The notes beneath the pieces are model-generated. The model made no database searches, had not been told where the DNA came from, and saw only the letters and a program-made list of their open reading frames with translations. The position numbers were made by a program, and so were the translations under genes. Below are positions 26,116 through 34,645 of a stretch of 64,000 nt of DNA, in pieces. This DNA is from Polaromonas sp047303325 (lineage in GTDB: Bacteria; Pseudomonadota; Gammaproteobacteria; Burkholderiales; Burkholderiaceae_C), in the NCBI RefSeq assembly GCF_047303325.1, contig NZ_JBKBEX010000009.1, positions 91,489-155,488 of the forward strand, read 5' to 3'. Every line of letters starts with the position of its first letter. Position 1 is the stretch's first letter.

Positions 26116-26835
26116 TCAGGGCATCTTGTGCACGCCGTCACGCACGCTTTGCGCGGTCTGGCCGAACAGGGCTTTGCGCGCCTCTTCGGTCAGGGCCGGC
26201 GCGCGCAGCTCCTTGCCCAGATCCAGCCCGCGTTTGACGGCCAGCCTCTCAAACAAGGCGTCGTACCAGCGCTGCACATGCGGAAACTTTTGCAGCTCCA
26301 CCTGCTGCGCCTTGTGGGTGCGCACCCAGGGAAAGATGGCCATGTCGGCAATGGAATAGTCGGCGCCGGCCACAAACGCGCCCGTGCGCGCCAGCTGCGC
26401 ATCGAGCACGCCGTAAAGCCGGTCCACCTCCTTGCCGTAGCGGTCTATGGCGTAGGGAATCTTTTCGGGCGCGTATAAAAGAAAGTGGCCGTTTTGCCCG
26501 GCCATGGGGCCCAGCCCGCCCATCTGCCACATCAGCCATTGCAGGGCCTGGTAGCGCTCGCGCAAGCCCGTGGGCAGGAAACGGCCGCTTTTTTCTGCCA
26601 GGTAAAGCAGGATGGCACCGCTTTCAAATATCGCCACGGGTGCGCCGCCGCCGACGGGTGCGTGGTCGACGATGGCCGGCATGCGGTTGTTGGGGCTGAT
26701 GGCCAGGAAGTCCGGCGCGAACTGCTCGCCCTTGCCGATGTTGACGGGGTGCAGGCGGTAGGGCAGGCCGCATTCCTCCAGCATGATGGAGATCTTCCAT
26801 CCGTTGGGTGTGGGCCAGTAGTGCAGGTCAATCAT
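26116..26835 (-). CDS. Glutathione S-transferase (Nu class, YfcG/YghU-like disulfide-bond oxidoreductase)
   Basis: The 239-residue protein begins MIDLHYWPTPNGWKISIMLE, a Nu-class signature in which Thr/Asn contacts glutathione. It has ISPNNRMPAIVDH (the cis-Pro segment), AIFESGAILLYLAEKSGRF and a helical C-terminal domain with YSIADMAIFPWV (the N-capping box). Nu-class enzymes bind two GSH or GSSG and reduce organic disulfides and peroxides. The ATG at 26835 is preferred over an upstream TTG because a GAGG site lies 8 nt before it. It is the second gene of the DUF985-GST-HCCA-DJ-1 operon. Confidence 0.87.
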   Translation of the reverse strand: MIDLHYWPTPNGWKISIMLEECGLPYRLHPVNIGKGEQFAPDFLAISPNNRMPAIVDHAPVGGGAPVAIFESGAILLYLAEKSGRFLPTGLRERYQALQWLMWQMGGLGPMAGQNGHFLLYAPEKIPYAIDRYGKEVDRLYGVLDAQLARTGAFVAGADYSIADMAIFPWVRTHKAQQVELQKFPHVQRWYDALFERLAVKRGLDLGKELRAPALTEEARKALFGQTAQSVRDGVHKMP

Positions 26836-26859
26836 GGGAATCCTCAAAAGTGAAATGCG

Positions 26860-27387
26860 TCAGATCAGGTAGGCCAGCTGCGGGTGGTCGGCGGCCAGAC
26901 GCCGCGCTTCGCTGCCGCCTGGCGCCATCATGCTGAAGTCCGAAAAATCAAAGCCCGGCCCGACCATGCAGGCCACCAGTGTGTAGCCCGCGGCGTCGCT
27001 CGGCAGAGGCTTGGCGGCTTGCCACAAGCCGGCCGCCACGACATGCTGGGGCAGGGTGGCGGTGCTCACGGGGCCCAGGACCGTGCTGTGCAGGCGGCTG
27101 TCCGCCGCGTCCCAGGTCAAGAGATCCAGCGGCGCGCCTTCCAGGTGCACCCACACCTCGTCGGACAGCACGCGGTGCCAGCGCGAGTGCTGCGCGGTCT
27201 CGATCAGGAAATAAATAGAGGTCAGGGCGCTGCGCTCGGGCCTGCCGTCCTGCGGCGCCACCTGGCCCACGGAGCGGAACACTTCGCGGTACCAGCCGCC
27301 TTCCGGGTGGGGCTGCAGTTGCAGCTGTTCAATCAGTCGCCGGGCACGGGGCGGGGGAGTGGATACGGGATGGCTGGGCTGGGGCAT
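26860..27387 (-). CDS. DUF985 cupin protein
   Basis: The 175-residue single-domain cupin has the family core QPHPEGGWYREVFRS (residues about 26-40), TSIYFLIETAQHSRWHRV and SDEVWVHLEGAPL, and ends with a VACMVGPGFDFSDF motif and a C-terminal AADHP. Structures in the family show a cupin barrel with possible sugar or metal binding, but no reaction is established. It leads a minus-strand operon with a GST, an HCCA-isomerase-like protein and a DJ-1 protein, pointing to a stress or detoxification context. Confidence 0.8.
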   Translation of the reverse strand: MPQPSHPVSTPPPRARRLIEQLQLQPHPEGGWYREVFRSVGQVAPQDGRPERSALTSIYFLIETAQHSRWHRVLSDEVWVHLEGAPLDLLTWDAADSRLHSTVLGPVSTATLPQHVVAAGLWQAAKPLPSDAAGYTLVACMVGPGFDFSDFSMMAPGGSEARRLAADHPQLAYLI

Positions 27388-27462
27388 GAGGCGCAGTGTG
27401 CCTCAAACCCGCCAGGGTTTTCAATCGGCAAGGATTGCCCCCCGCATCTTGCGGGGCAGCCT

Positions 27463-27858
27463 CTATTCCAGGTCTTCGATGGCCAGGCTGTGGTACTTCT
27501 GTGCGTAAGAGAAAGGCACTTTGCGCACCACCTCCATGATGCGCTCCGTGGCGTCCTTGTTGGGCACGGGAATCATAAGCGCATGGTGGCCTTCGCGGGC
27601 CAGGTCCACGTATTTGTGGACCGTGGCGCCCTCGGTGCCGACGCGCGGCAGGTACACGTCCGAATGGCCGTCGGCGCGGCTGAGGTCGGCGATGATGTCT
27701 TCCGGCGTCAGCAGCATGACGCCGTCGCTGCCCACTTCCAGCTCATGTGCCACCTGTTTGGCGTCTTCGGCGTCCGGGAACATGATGAAGGCGTATCCGG
27801 TGGGGTAAAACACACCGCCCATACTGAGCATTTTTTTGGTCAGCTCAAAGTGCTTCAT
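27463..27858 (-). CDS. Conserved 131-residue protein, unknown
   Basis: The protein has no signal peptide or membrane segment. It starts MKHFELTKKMLSMGGVFYPT and looks like a compact alpha/beta protein with two halves: GYAFIMFPDAEDAKQVAHEL and HHALMIPVPNKDATERIMEV, each a strand-helix unit resembling the other. That suggests an internal duplication of a small ferredoxin-like unit. The ATG at 27858 is preferred over 27873 because AAAGGA lies 6 nt upstream. The palindrome GTTGCAAC (27881-27888) lies just before it. I do not recognise a function. It stands alone on the minus strand. Confidence 0.65.
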   Translation of the reverse strand: MKHFELTKKMLSMGGVFYPTGYAFIMFPDAEDAKQVAHELEVGSDGVMLLTPEDIIADLSRADGHSDVYLPRVGTEGATVHKYVDLAREGHHALMIPVPNKDATERIMEVVRKVPFSYAQKYHSLAIEDLE

Positions 27859-27963
27859 GGCGAGTCCTTTCATGCATTGCGTTGCAACAACGAATCATTA
27901 AGGCGCGGAAACTGGGTATTTCCGGTCAGCGCTTACATCCTCTTCCTGTAAGACATGAACGTC

Positions 27964-28138
27964 AAGGCCCCCACGGTCGCTCACTGCGTGTAGCTCCCGA
28001 GGCCTTGCAGGCCGCGGCTCGCGAAACGCTTCGCCTCTGTCGCCCGTCCACGCCTGCGCAAGCAGACTTGGAGCCGCGGGCTCCAGCCCCTCGGGGACCG
28101 CCCGCCTGTGGCCCGGCAAAGCCGGTTCCACGGCTCAT
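27964..28138. repeat. GC-rich dispersed intergenic repeat, copy C
   Basis: The 346-bp gap between the 131-residue gene and the M14 peptidase gene is mostly this element. It begins with CACGGTCGCTCACTGCGTG and TAGCTCCCGAGG, matching the outer arm of copy A. It ends with CGGCAAAGCCGGTTCCACGG, matching the inner arm. The middle carries a separate insert-like stretch with its own small inverted repeats around GGAGCCGCGGGCTCC (about 28068-28083). I see no gene in this gap. Confidence 0.65.
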
Positions 28139-28204
28139 GCTTGCATGAAGAGTTTCAGTAGTGCAATGAGCTGCACGCTACCTGCAGTCATGTGGCCGTA
28201 GGAG

Positions 28205-30040
28205 CTAGTTCAGCTCTTCAAGCTTGATGGTGGGGTCTGCCATTACCCGCACCGTGCTTTGCAGCCCCTGCAGGATCTGGTTGGCAAAAAAACTGCTCTG
28301 GGTGTCGGGCTCCAGCGCCGCCATCACGAGGTTGGCCATGGGCTGGTTGAGCGGCACGTAGTAGCTGCCGCGCGGCACGTCGACCACGCCGCGCGCCAGG
28401 CTGACCTGCACCTTGATGATGGCGTTGCCGTCGGCGATGGCCCCGCGCACATCCAGGCGTTCGCCCGAGGTGCTGGCCGTTTCGCGGTAGCTATCGCCCA
28501 GCATGGAGCCTTGTTCGGCAACGCGCATGACCTGCACGCCGTGCAGGCGCAGCCTGTCGACGGCCACGGTGGACGCAGCCGACAGCCAGTAGCCGCAGGG
28601 GCGGGCCCGGGCCTTCAGGGTGCGCAGCGCCAGTGCTGAATCCCAGTCCACGCTGACAGCCTTGTCGGCGCCGGTGACCGGGTCCAGCATCAGCAGTTCG
28701 TACTGGGCGGCGGTGGGGGCGGCTTCGACGATGGCCTGCTCCTTGCAGGCCTGGGCGCTGACTTCCTTGTCGAGGTAGGGGCGCAGCTGCTGCAATTCAT
28801 TGGCGCGCTGGGCGGTGCTGGCCAGCACGCTGGTGATGGCGGTGACCTGGGTGTGCACGCGTCGCTGGATATGCAGCCGGCCTATGCCGACACCGCGCGT
28901 CTCGATCAGCAGGCTGATGGCGTTTTTCAGCCCGTTCACGTTGCGGCCGGTGTCTGGCTGGGTGCCGCCCATGGAGATTTTTTTGTCGGCCAAGTCGCTG
29001 GAAGTGGTGTAGTACCACTCGCTGCTGAGGTTCTGGCCTTTGAGCGCGACCAGCAGCGGACGGCGGTACCACTCCTCGGCGGCCTTGGTCAAAAATTCGG
29101 GCAGGTTGGCGGTGGTGGCGTACTGGAACAGCGCGTCGAACTTCTGCACCGTGCCGAATTTCTGCAGGTAGCGGCCCACCACCGTGTATTCATGGGCATC
29201 GACCACCACGGTCGGGTTGTAGTCGCGGGCCAGCCTGGCCAGCGCCTGGGCTTCGGGCGTGTTGAGCAGCAGGTGGTCGCGGTTCATGTCCAGCCCGCCG
29301 CTGGTGGCGCGCTGGTCGATGGCGGCACCGTCGGGATTGCCGCGCGGAACGATCACCACATTGATGCGCTCCAGCACCGGCTGCAGCAGGCCCTGCGCGA
29401 GTTCACGCGCGATCACCAGCAGCGCCTCGCTGCCTGCCGGCTCGTCGCCATGCTGCTGGCCGACCAGCAGCACCGTGGGTTTGCCGGCGGCCTGCATGAG
29501 GGCCGGGTCCGTGCCGCCGGCGCGCGTGAGCACCAGCGCCTCCAGCGTTTCGCCGCGCTGCGAGCGGCCTATCGGCAGCACGCTGGCCCGTATGCCGGGC
29601 GTGCGCGTGGCGGCTGCCGCCTGTTCGCGCAGCCAGGCCTGGATTTCGGCCTGGGTGGTGAAGCTGCTGCGGCCTGCCTGCAGGCCGGGCGTGTTGTAAG
29701 TCACCGAAGGTGCCGGGAAGCGGGCGGCTACGGCGGCGCTGTAAGGTGCGGGTGCCTCGGCCTGAGCGGCGGGCGAGGAGGGCAGCGTTGCCGGGGCGAC
29801 GGGTGTTACCTGCACGGCTACCGGCGGGGCGGGGCGCGGCGCGGTGGGTGCCGGAGCGACAGCGGCAGGCTGCGCCGAAGGCGGTGTCCATGGCGGCAGC
29901 GGAACCGAGGTACAGGCGGCCAATAAGGCCAGCGGCACCAGCAAGGCCAGCGGCCGCGGGCGATGAGCGTAGGGGGCGGGGCGTTGCGTTGTCTGGGTTC
30001 GCGGCATGGTGGTCGTCATGGATTTTTGCGTCTCAAGCAT
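28205..30040 (-). CDS. M14-family zinc carboxypeptidase-like lipoprotein
   Basis: The 611-residue exported protein has a Lys/Arg-poor N-terminus with a lipobox (LLVPLALLAACTSVP, Cys at about residue 43) and a Pro/Ala-rich linker to about residue 110. The M14 peptidase domain has the HxxE zinc motif in VGQQHGDEPAGSEALL, NPDG, and the third zinc His in VVVDAHEYTV. The catalytic Glu is probably in SLLIETRGVGIG. A C-terminal domain of about 200 residues follows. It likely trims peptides, perhaps peptidoglycan-derived, at the outer membrane or in the periplasm. It is a single gene on the minus strand, divergent from dusA. Confidence 0.82.
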   Translation of the reverse strand: MLETQKSMTTTMPRTQTTQRPAPYAHRPRPLALLVPLALLAACTSVPLPPWTPPSAQPAAVAPAPTAPRPAPPVAVQVTPVAPATLPSSPAAQAEAPAPYSAAVAARFPAPSVTYNTPGLQAGRSSFTTQAEIQAWLREQAAAATRTPGIRASVLPIGRSQRGETLEALVLTRAGGTDPALMQAAGKPTVLLVGQQHGDEPAGSEALLVIARELAQGLLQPVLERINVVIVPRGNPDGAAIDQRATSGGLDMNRDHLLLNTPEAQALARLARDYNPTVVVDAHEYTVVGRYLQKFGTVQKFDALFQYATTANLPEFLTKAAEEWYRRPLLVALKGQNLSSEWYYTTSSDLADKKISMGGTQPDTGRNVNGLKNAISLLIETRGVGIGRLHIQRRVHTQVTAITSVLASTAQRANELQQLRPYLDKEVSAQACKEQAIVEAAPTAAQYELLMLDPVTGADKAVSVDWDSALALRTLKARARPCGYWLSAASTVAVDRLRLHGVQVMRVAEQGSMLGDSYRETASTSGERLDVRGAIADGNAIIKVQVSLARGVVDVPRGSYYVPLNQPMANLVMAALEPDTQSSFFANQILQGLQSTVRVMADPTIKLEELN

Positions 30041-30204
30041 GGCCTGGTGCTACAAAGAATGGAGCGCTCATATTACCCGCCTTGTCGCCCCGGCAGCATG
30101 GCGGGTTGACGAAAATCGCGGGTGTGCGCACATGTAACGGCCGCGCCGCCGCGCTGCAAAACCCTTGTCGCCGCGGGCAGCGGCCTTTCTGGGAAAATGC
30201 GGCC

Positions 30205-31263
30205 ATGCCTCTTGCGGTTTCCACTACCCCTTTCTCGCACCCTCCGGGCGCAGGCCATCCCTGGCGCCTGAGCGTGGCCCCCATGATGGACTGGACCGAC
30301 CGGCATTGCCGCCACTTTCACCGCCTGCTGTCGCGCCATGCCCTGCTTTACACCGAGATGGTGACCACGGGCGCGCTGATCCACGGCGACGTGGAGCGCC
30401 ACCTGCGCTTCAATGCCGAAGAACATCCCGTGGCTCTGCAGCTGGGCGGCAGCGAGCCGGCCGACCTCGCGCAATGCGCCAGGCTGGGCGAGCAGTGGGG
30501 TTATGACGAAATCAACCTTAATTGCGGCTGCCCCAGCGAACGCGTGCAGCGAGGCGCCTTCGGCGCCTGCCTGATGGCCGAGCCCAAACTGGTGGCCGAT
30601 TGCGTGAAAGCCATGGTCGATGTGGTCGCCGTGCCGGTCACGGTGAAGCACCGCATCGGCATCGACAAGGGCGAGAGCTATGAATTTGTGCGCGACTTTG
30701 TGGGCACGGTCAGCGAGGCTGGTTGCAAGGTCTTTATCGTGCATGCGCGCAACGCCTGGCTCAAGGGCTTGTCGCCGAAGGAAAACCGCGAGGTGCCGCC
30801 GCTGCGCTATGAGCTGGTGCACCGCCTCAAGAAGGAATTCCCGCAACTGGTGATCTGCATCAACGGCGGCATCAACACGCAGGAAGAGGTGGCCGGGCAT
30901 CTGGCCGCGCTTGACGGCGTGATGATAGGCCGCGAGGCCTACCACAACCCCTGGTGGCTGGCTTCCTGGGACAGCGCCTTCTTCGGCGCCGCCGAATCCC
31001 CGCTGAGCCGTGAGGACGTGGAGGCCCAGATGTGCGACTACATGGTGCGTGAGGCCGCCGAGCACGGCACGCCCAAGAGCGCCATCGCGCGCCACATGCT
31101 GGGCCTGCGCAACGGCCTGCCCGGCGCGCGGCGCTGGCGCCAGGTCTGGAGCGACCATCGCCTGCGCGACATGCCGCCGCACGCCGTGATGGCGCTGGCG
31201 CATGAAATGCCGGCTTCATCGCCATCGGTGTCCGCCGATGCCACCGCCATGGCCCATGCCTGA
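30205..31263 (+). CDS. dusA: tRNA-dihydrouridine synthase A
   Basis: The 352-residue flavoenzyme reduces uridines 20/20a in the tRNA D-loop. It has the FMN-barrel opening RLSVAPMMDWTDRHCRHFHR, the catalytic Cys in DEINLNCGCPSERVQRGAFG, KHRIGID, FIVHARNAWLKGLSPKENRE (which separates DusA from DusB/C) and the C-terminal helical domain with HMLGLRNGLPGARRWRQ. The frame is open far upstream, but the ATG at 30205 is just before the fold and gives the normal family length. Its end overlaps the EamA gene start by 8 bp. Confidence 0.93.
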   Translation: MPLAVSTTPFSHPPGAGHPWRLSVAPMMDWTDRHCRHFHRLLSRHALLYTEMVTTGALIHGDVERHLRFNAEEHPVALQLGGSEPADLAQCARLGEQWGYDEINLNCGCPSERVQRGAFGACLMAEPKLVADCVKAMVDVVAVPVTVKHRIGIDKGESYEFVRDFVGTVSEAGCKVFIVHARNAWLKGLSPKENREVPPLRYELVHRLKKEFPQLVICINGGINTQEEVAGHLAALDGVMIGREAYHNPWWLASWDSAFFGAAESPLSREDVEAQMCDYMVREAAEHGTPKSAIARHMLGLRNGLPGARRWRQVWSDHRLRDMPPHAVMALAHEMPASSPSVSADATAMAHA

Positions 31264-32203
31264 TTCCGCGCAAAAACAGGCACGCCGGGCGCTGGCCCTG
31301 CTCTGGCTGGTGCCGGCGCTCTGGACGGTCAACTACATCGTGGCGCGCAAGGCGCCGGGCGTGATCGGGCCCTACCTGCTGGCCTTTGGCCGCTGGGGCC
31401 TGGCGGCGCTGCTTTTGCTGTTGCTGACCCGGTCGGAGCTGTGGCGCCAGCGGGAGCACATCGCCAAGGTCTGGTGGCAGTACCTGGTATTGGGCGCCCT
31501 GGGCATGATGATCTGCGGCGCCTGGGTTTACCAGGGGGCACGCTCTACGGGCGCGATGAACATCGCGCTGATTTATTCGGCCTCGCCGGTGCTGATAGGC
31601 CTGGGCGCGGTGATCTGGCTGGGGGAGCGACTGAGCTTGCGCCAGGGTCTGGGCGTGGTGTTGGCCATTGCCGGCGTAGTACACGTGGTGGTCAAGGGCC
31701 AGTGGACCGCGCTGGCCGGCGTGCAGTTCTCAGCCGGAGACCTGTGGATCGTGGCCGCCACGGTGTCCTGGGCGGCTTATGCCTTGCTGCAAAAGCAGTG
31801 GCCCAGCCCGCTGGGTGCCACGGCCCACCTGGCTGCCATCTGCATAGGCGGCACCTTGGTGCTGCTCCCCTTGACGGTGTGGGAAATGTCACAGCCAGAA
31901 GCCTTGCCGCTGAGCGGGTACGGCCTGTGGCTGATCGTGGTCGCCGCGATTGTGCCGGGGCTGGGTGCTTACTGGATTTACGGCTGGGCGCAAAAAATCC
32001 TCGGCGCCAGCCGCGTGGCGGTGTCGCTGTATCTTGGGCCTCTGTATGCGGGGCTGGCCGCCTGGGGTGTGTTGGGCGAACCGTTGGGCTGGCACCACGC
32101 GGTGGGCGCTGCATTGATCTTGCCTGGCGTATTTTTTGTAACGGGCGCCGGCAAGGGGCTGACGAAAAAACATTCAAGGCCCATACTGACAGAAGGAACT
32201 TGA
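31256..32203 (+). CDS. EamA-family (DMT) transporter
   Basis: The 315-residue inner-membrane protein has ten hydrophobic segments arranged as two EamA repeats (ALLWLVPALWTVNYIVARKA in the first, GDLWIVAATVSWAAYALLQK in the second). It belongs to the drug/metabolite exporter group (RhaT/YdcZ-like, 10-TMS). Substrates of relatives include amino acids and nucleotide-type metabolites. The ATG at 31256 overlaps the dusA stop, so the two are co-transcribed, although no functional link is evident. The C-terminus is short and basic. Confidence 0.85.
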   Translation: MPDSAQKQARRALALLWLVPALWTVNYIVARKAPGVIGPYLLAFGRWGLAALLLLLLTRSELWRQREHIAKVWWQYLVLGALGMMICGAWVYQGARSTGAMNIALIYSASPVLIGLGAVIWLGERLSLRQGLGVVLAIAGVVHVVVKGQWTALAGVQFSAGDLWIVAATVSWAAYALLQKQWPSPLGATAHLAAICIGGTLVLLPLTVWEMSQPEALPLSGYGLWLIVVAAIVPGLGAYWIYGWAQKILGASRVAVSLYLGPLYAGLAAWGVLGEPLGWHHAVGAALILPGVFFVTGAGKGLTKKHSRPILTEGT

Positions 32204-32656
32204 AATTCCTGACACGCGTTGGCGACTTCAGCTTGCGTTCTGCTGTTTGTTCGTGCAACGCGTGTGCACGAGTTTTGTCTTTTGAATGCGGCCGGGCCTT
32301 GAAATCGATCGCAGCCAGCGAATCGCATTCTTCAATGAGACCTCCCGGAGCTGTCTGATCGCCTGTGCAATCAGCTATTGAAAAGATAGCAAATTCAACG
32401 GCAGGCATGACTCAGGTGCACCGCTACCGGCATGTGCACACACGCATACACATCGGTCGCATTCGTTAAAAAATACGCTGTACCTATTCGCGCATTTGGA
32501 AAATAATGGAGTCGATAGTTCGTTGGAACTTTCCATTGAAGTCTCGATCTATCAGTCACCTGGTGTGAGATAAAAGTTCGATGCATAGCGCGGAATCTGG
32601 AGCAGGTTTCCATCTCGAGTCGGGGTTCTTCGGTACCCGCGCGCAAAGGAGGATTT
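32204..32656. other. 453-bp intergenic region upstream of prkA
   Basis: I see no credible gene here; it is less GC-rich than its surroundings. It holds a hairpin at 32251-32270, a small inverted repeat GCTAT-N7-ATAGC at 32374-32390, an AT-rich stretch around 32465-32515, and the strong AAAGGAGG ribosome site at 32645-32652 before prkA. A long leader with the promoter inside it is expected because prkA homologues are starvation-controlled, but no convincing sigma-54 (-24/-12) site was found. Confidence 0.6.
32251..32283 (+). terminator. Possible terminator after the EamA transporter gene
   Basis: The 7-bp stem TCGTGCA/TGCACGA (32251-32257 with 32265-32271) is followed by the T-rich tract GTTTTGTCTTTT. 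The tract is interrupted and the loop is 7 nt, so this is a moderate candidate only. Confidence 0.4.
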
Positions 32657-34579
32657 ATGGATGTCGTCCGTAATTTTCTGACGCGTTATGAACAGACGCG
32701 AGAAGAGGAACTGTCCATCGAGGACTACCTCGATGCCTGCAAGCGCGATCCTCTCGTCTATGCCACCGCGGCCGAGCGCATGCTCGCCGCCATCGGCGAG
32801 CCGGAGCTGCTGGACACCCGGCATGACCAGCGCCTGTCGCGCGTGTTCGGCAACAAGGTCATCAAGATCTACCCGGCCTTCAAGGACTTCTACGGGCTGG
32901 AGGATCCCATCGAGCAGGTGGTTTCCTACTTCCGCCATGCTGCGCAGGGCCTCGAAGAGAAAAAACAAATCCTGTATCTGCTAGGCCCCGTGGGCGGCGG
33001 CAAGTCGTCGATCGCCGAGCGGCTTAAACAGCTGATGGAGCAGGTGCCTTTTTATGCGCTGAAAGGCTCACCGGTCAATGAGTCGCCGCTCAGCCTGTTC
33101 AACAATACCGAGGACGCTCCCCTGCTTGAAGCGCAGTACGGCATCGCGCCGCGCTACCTGCAGCGGGTGATGTCGCCATGGGCGGTCAAGCGTCTTGAGG
33201 AGTACGGTGGTGACATACGGCGCTTTCGCGTAGTCAAGCGTTTTCCTTCCATCCTGAAACAATGCGCCATCTCCAAGACCGAGCCCGGGGACGAGAACAA
33301 TCAGGACATTTCCTCGCTGGTTGGCAAGATCGACATCCGCAAACTGGAAACCTATGCCCAGGACGATCCCGACGCCTACAGCTATTCCGGCGGCCTGTGC
33401 CTGGCCAACCAGGGTTTGCTGGAGTTTGTCGAGATGTTCAAGGCGCCCATCAAGGTGCTGCACCCCTTGCTGACCGCTACGCAGGAGGGCAACTTCAAGG
33501 GCACGGAAGGCTTCGGCGCCATTCCCTTCGACGGCATCGTGATGGCGCACTCCAACGAAAGCGAGTGGAAGGCCTTCAAGAACAACAGGAACAACGAGGC
33601 TTTCCTGGACCGGATCTACATCGTCAAGATTCCGTACTGCCTGCGCGTGTCGGAGGAAATCCGGATTTATGAAAAGCTGATCCACAACTCCTCGCTGCAC
33701 GAGGCCATCTGCGCGCCCGGCACCCTGAAGATGATGGCGCAGTTTGCCGTGCTGACGCGCCTGAAGGAGCCCGAGAGTTCCAGCATCTTCAGCAAGCTGC
33801 AGGTGTACGACGGTGAGAACCTCAAGGACACCGACCCGAAAGCCAAGAGCTATCAGGAATACCGCGACTACGCGGGTGTGGACGAGGGCATGAACGGCAT
33901 CTCGACGCGTTTTGCGTTCAAGATTCTGTCCAAGGTGTTCAACTTCGACTCCACTGAAATCGCGGCCAACCCGGTGCACCTGATGTATGTGCTGGAGCAG
34001 CAGATAGAGCGCGAGCAATTCCCGCCGGAGACCGAGCAGAAGTACCTGGCCTACATCAAGGAAATCCTGGCCATGCGTTATGCCGAGTTCATCGGCAAGG
34101 AAATCCAGACGGCCTACCTGGAGTCCTATTCGGAATACGGCCAGAATATTTTCGACCGCTACGTGACCTACGCCGACTTCTGGATCCAGGACCAGGAATA
34201 CCGCGACACCGATACCGGGGAAATCTTCGACCGCTCGGCGCTCAATGCCGAGCTCGAAAAAATCGAGAAGCCGGCCGGCATCAGCAACCCGAAAGACTTC
34301 CGCAACGAGATTGTCAATTTTGTGCTGCGCGCGCGTGCAAACAACGCCGGCAAGAACCCCTTGTGGACCAGCTATGAAAAGCTGCGGACCGTGATCGAGA
34401 AAAAAATGTTCTCGAATACCGAGGACCTGCTGCCGGTGATTTCCTTCAATGCCAAGGCCAGCGCGGACGAGCAGCAAAAGCACGAGGACTTCGTCAACCG
34501 CATGGTCGCCAAGGGATACACCACACGCCAGGTCCGCCTGCTGTGCGACTGGTACCTGCGGGTGCGCAAGAGTTCCTGA
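32657..34579 (+). CDS. prkA: PrkA/YeaG-family serine protein kinase (AAA+ type)
   Basis: The 640-residue cytoplasmic protein has an N-terminal AAA+ domain with a Walker A motif LLGPVGGGKSSIAERL (residues about 109-124), followed by the PrkA C-terminal domain (from about residue 380, with GISTRFAFKILSKVFNFDS and YVTYADFWIQDQEYRDTDTG). Members phosphorylate proteins and act in stationary phase, nitrogen starvation and sporulation-like responses; E. coli YeaG is an example. It starts the conserved prkA-yeaH-spoVR gene set. The ATG follows a near-perfect AAAGGAGG site. Confidence 0.93.
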   Translation: MDVVRNFLTRYEQTREEELSIEDYLDACKRDPLVYATAAERMLAAIGEPELLDTRHDQRLSRVFGNKVIKIYPAFKDFYGLEDPIEQVVSYFRHAAQGLEEKKQILYLLGPVGGGKSSIAERLKQLMEQVPFYALKGSPVNESPLSLFNNTEDAPLLEAQYGIAPRYLQRVMSPWAVKRLEEYGGDIRRFRVVKRFPSILKQCAISKTEPGDENNQDISSLVGKIDIRKLETYAQDDPDAYSYSGGLCLANQGLLEFVEMFKAPIKVLHPLLTATQEGNFKGTEGFGAIPFDGIVMAHSNESEWKAFKNNRNNEAFLDRIYIVKIPYCLRVSEEIRIYEKLIHNSSLHEAICAPGTLKMMAQFAVLTRLKEPESSSIFSKLQVYDGENLKDTDPKAKSYQEYRDYAGVDEGMNGISTRFAFKILSKVFNFDSTEIAANPVHLMYVLEQQIEREQFPPETEQKYLAYIKEILAMRYAEFIGKEIQTAYLESYSEYGQNIFDRYVTYADFWIQDQEYRDTDTGEIFDRSALNAELEKIEKPAGISNPKDFRNEIVNFVLRARANNAGKNPLWTSYEKLRTVIEKKMFSNTEDLLPVISFNAKASADEQQKHEDFVNRMVAKGYTTRQVRLLCDWYLRVRKSS

Positions 34580-34645
34580 GTCGACGGCGCGCCGCGGCGG
34601 GCGCGCCATGTGTCATGTGTCATGTGTATGTGACCGGAGATCAAC

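Noticed and set aside
27882..28148. Small plus-strand frame over the repeat at 28 kb
   Set aside because: Its translation is made of the dispersed palindrome and has no protein-like character.
32517..32545. Possible sigma-54 promoter TTGGAACTTTCCATTGAA before prkA
   Set aside because: The GG and the second element are one base too far apart and the essential GC of the -12 element is missing.
32395..32646. Small minus-strand frame of 83 codons in the prkA leader
   Set aside because: It has no ribosome site and no recognisable features, lies in AT-rich leader sequence and reads like noncoding DNA.
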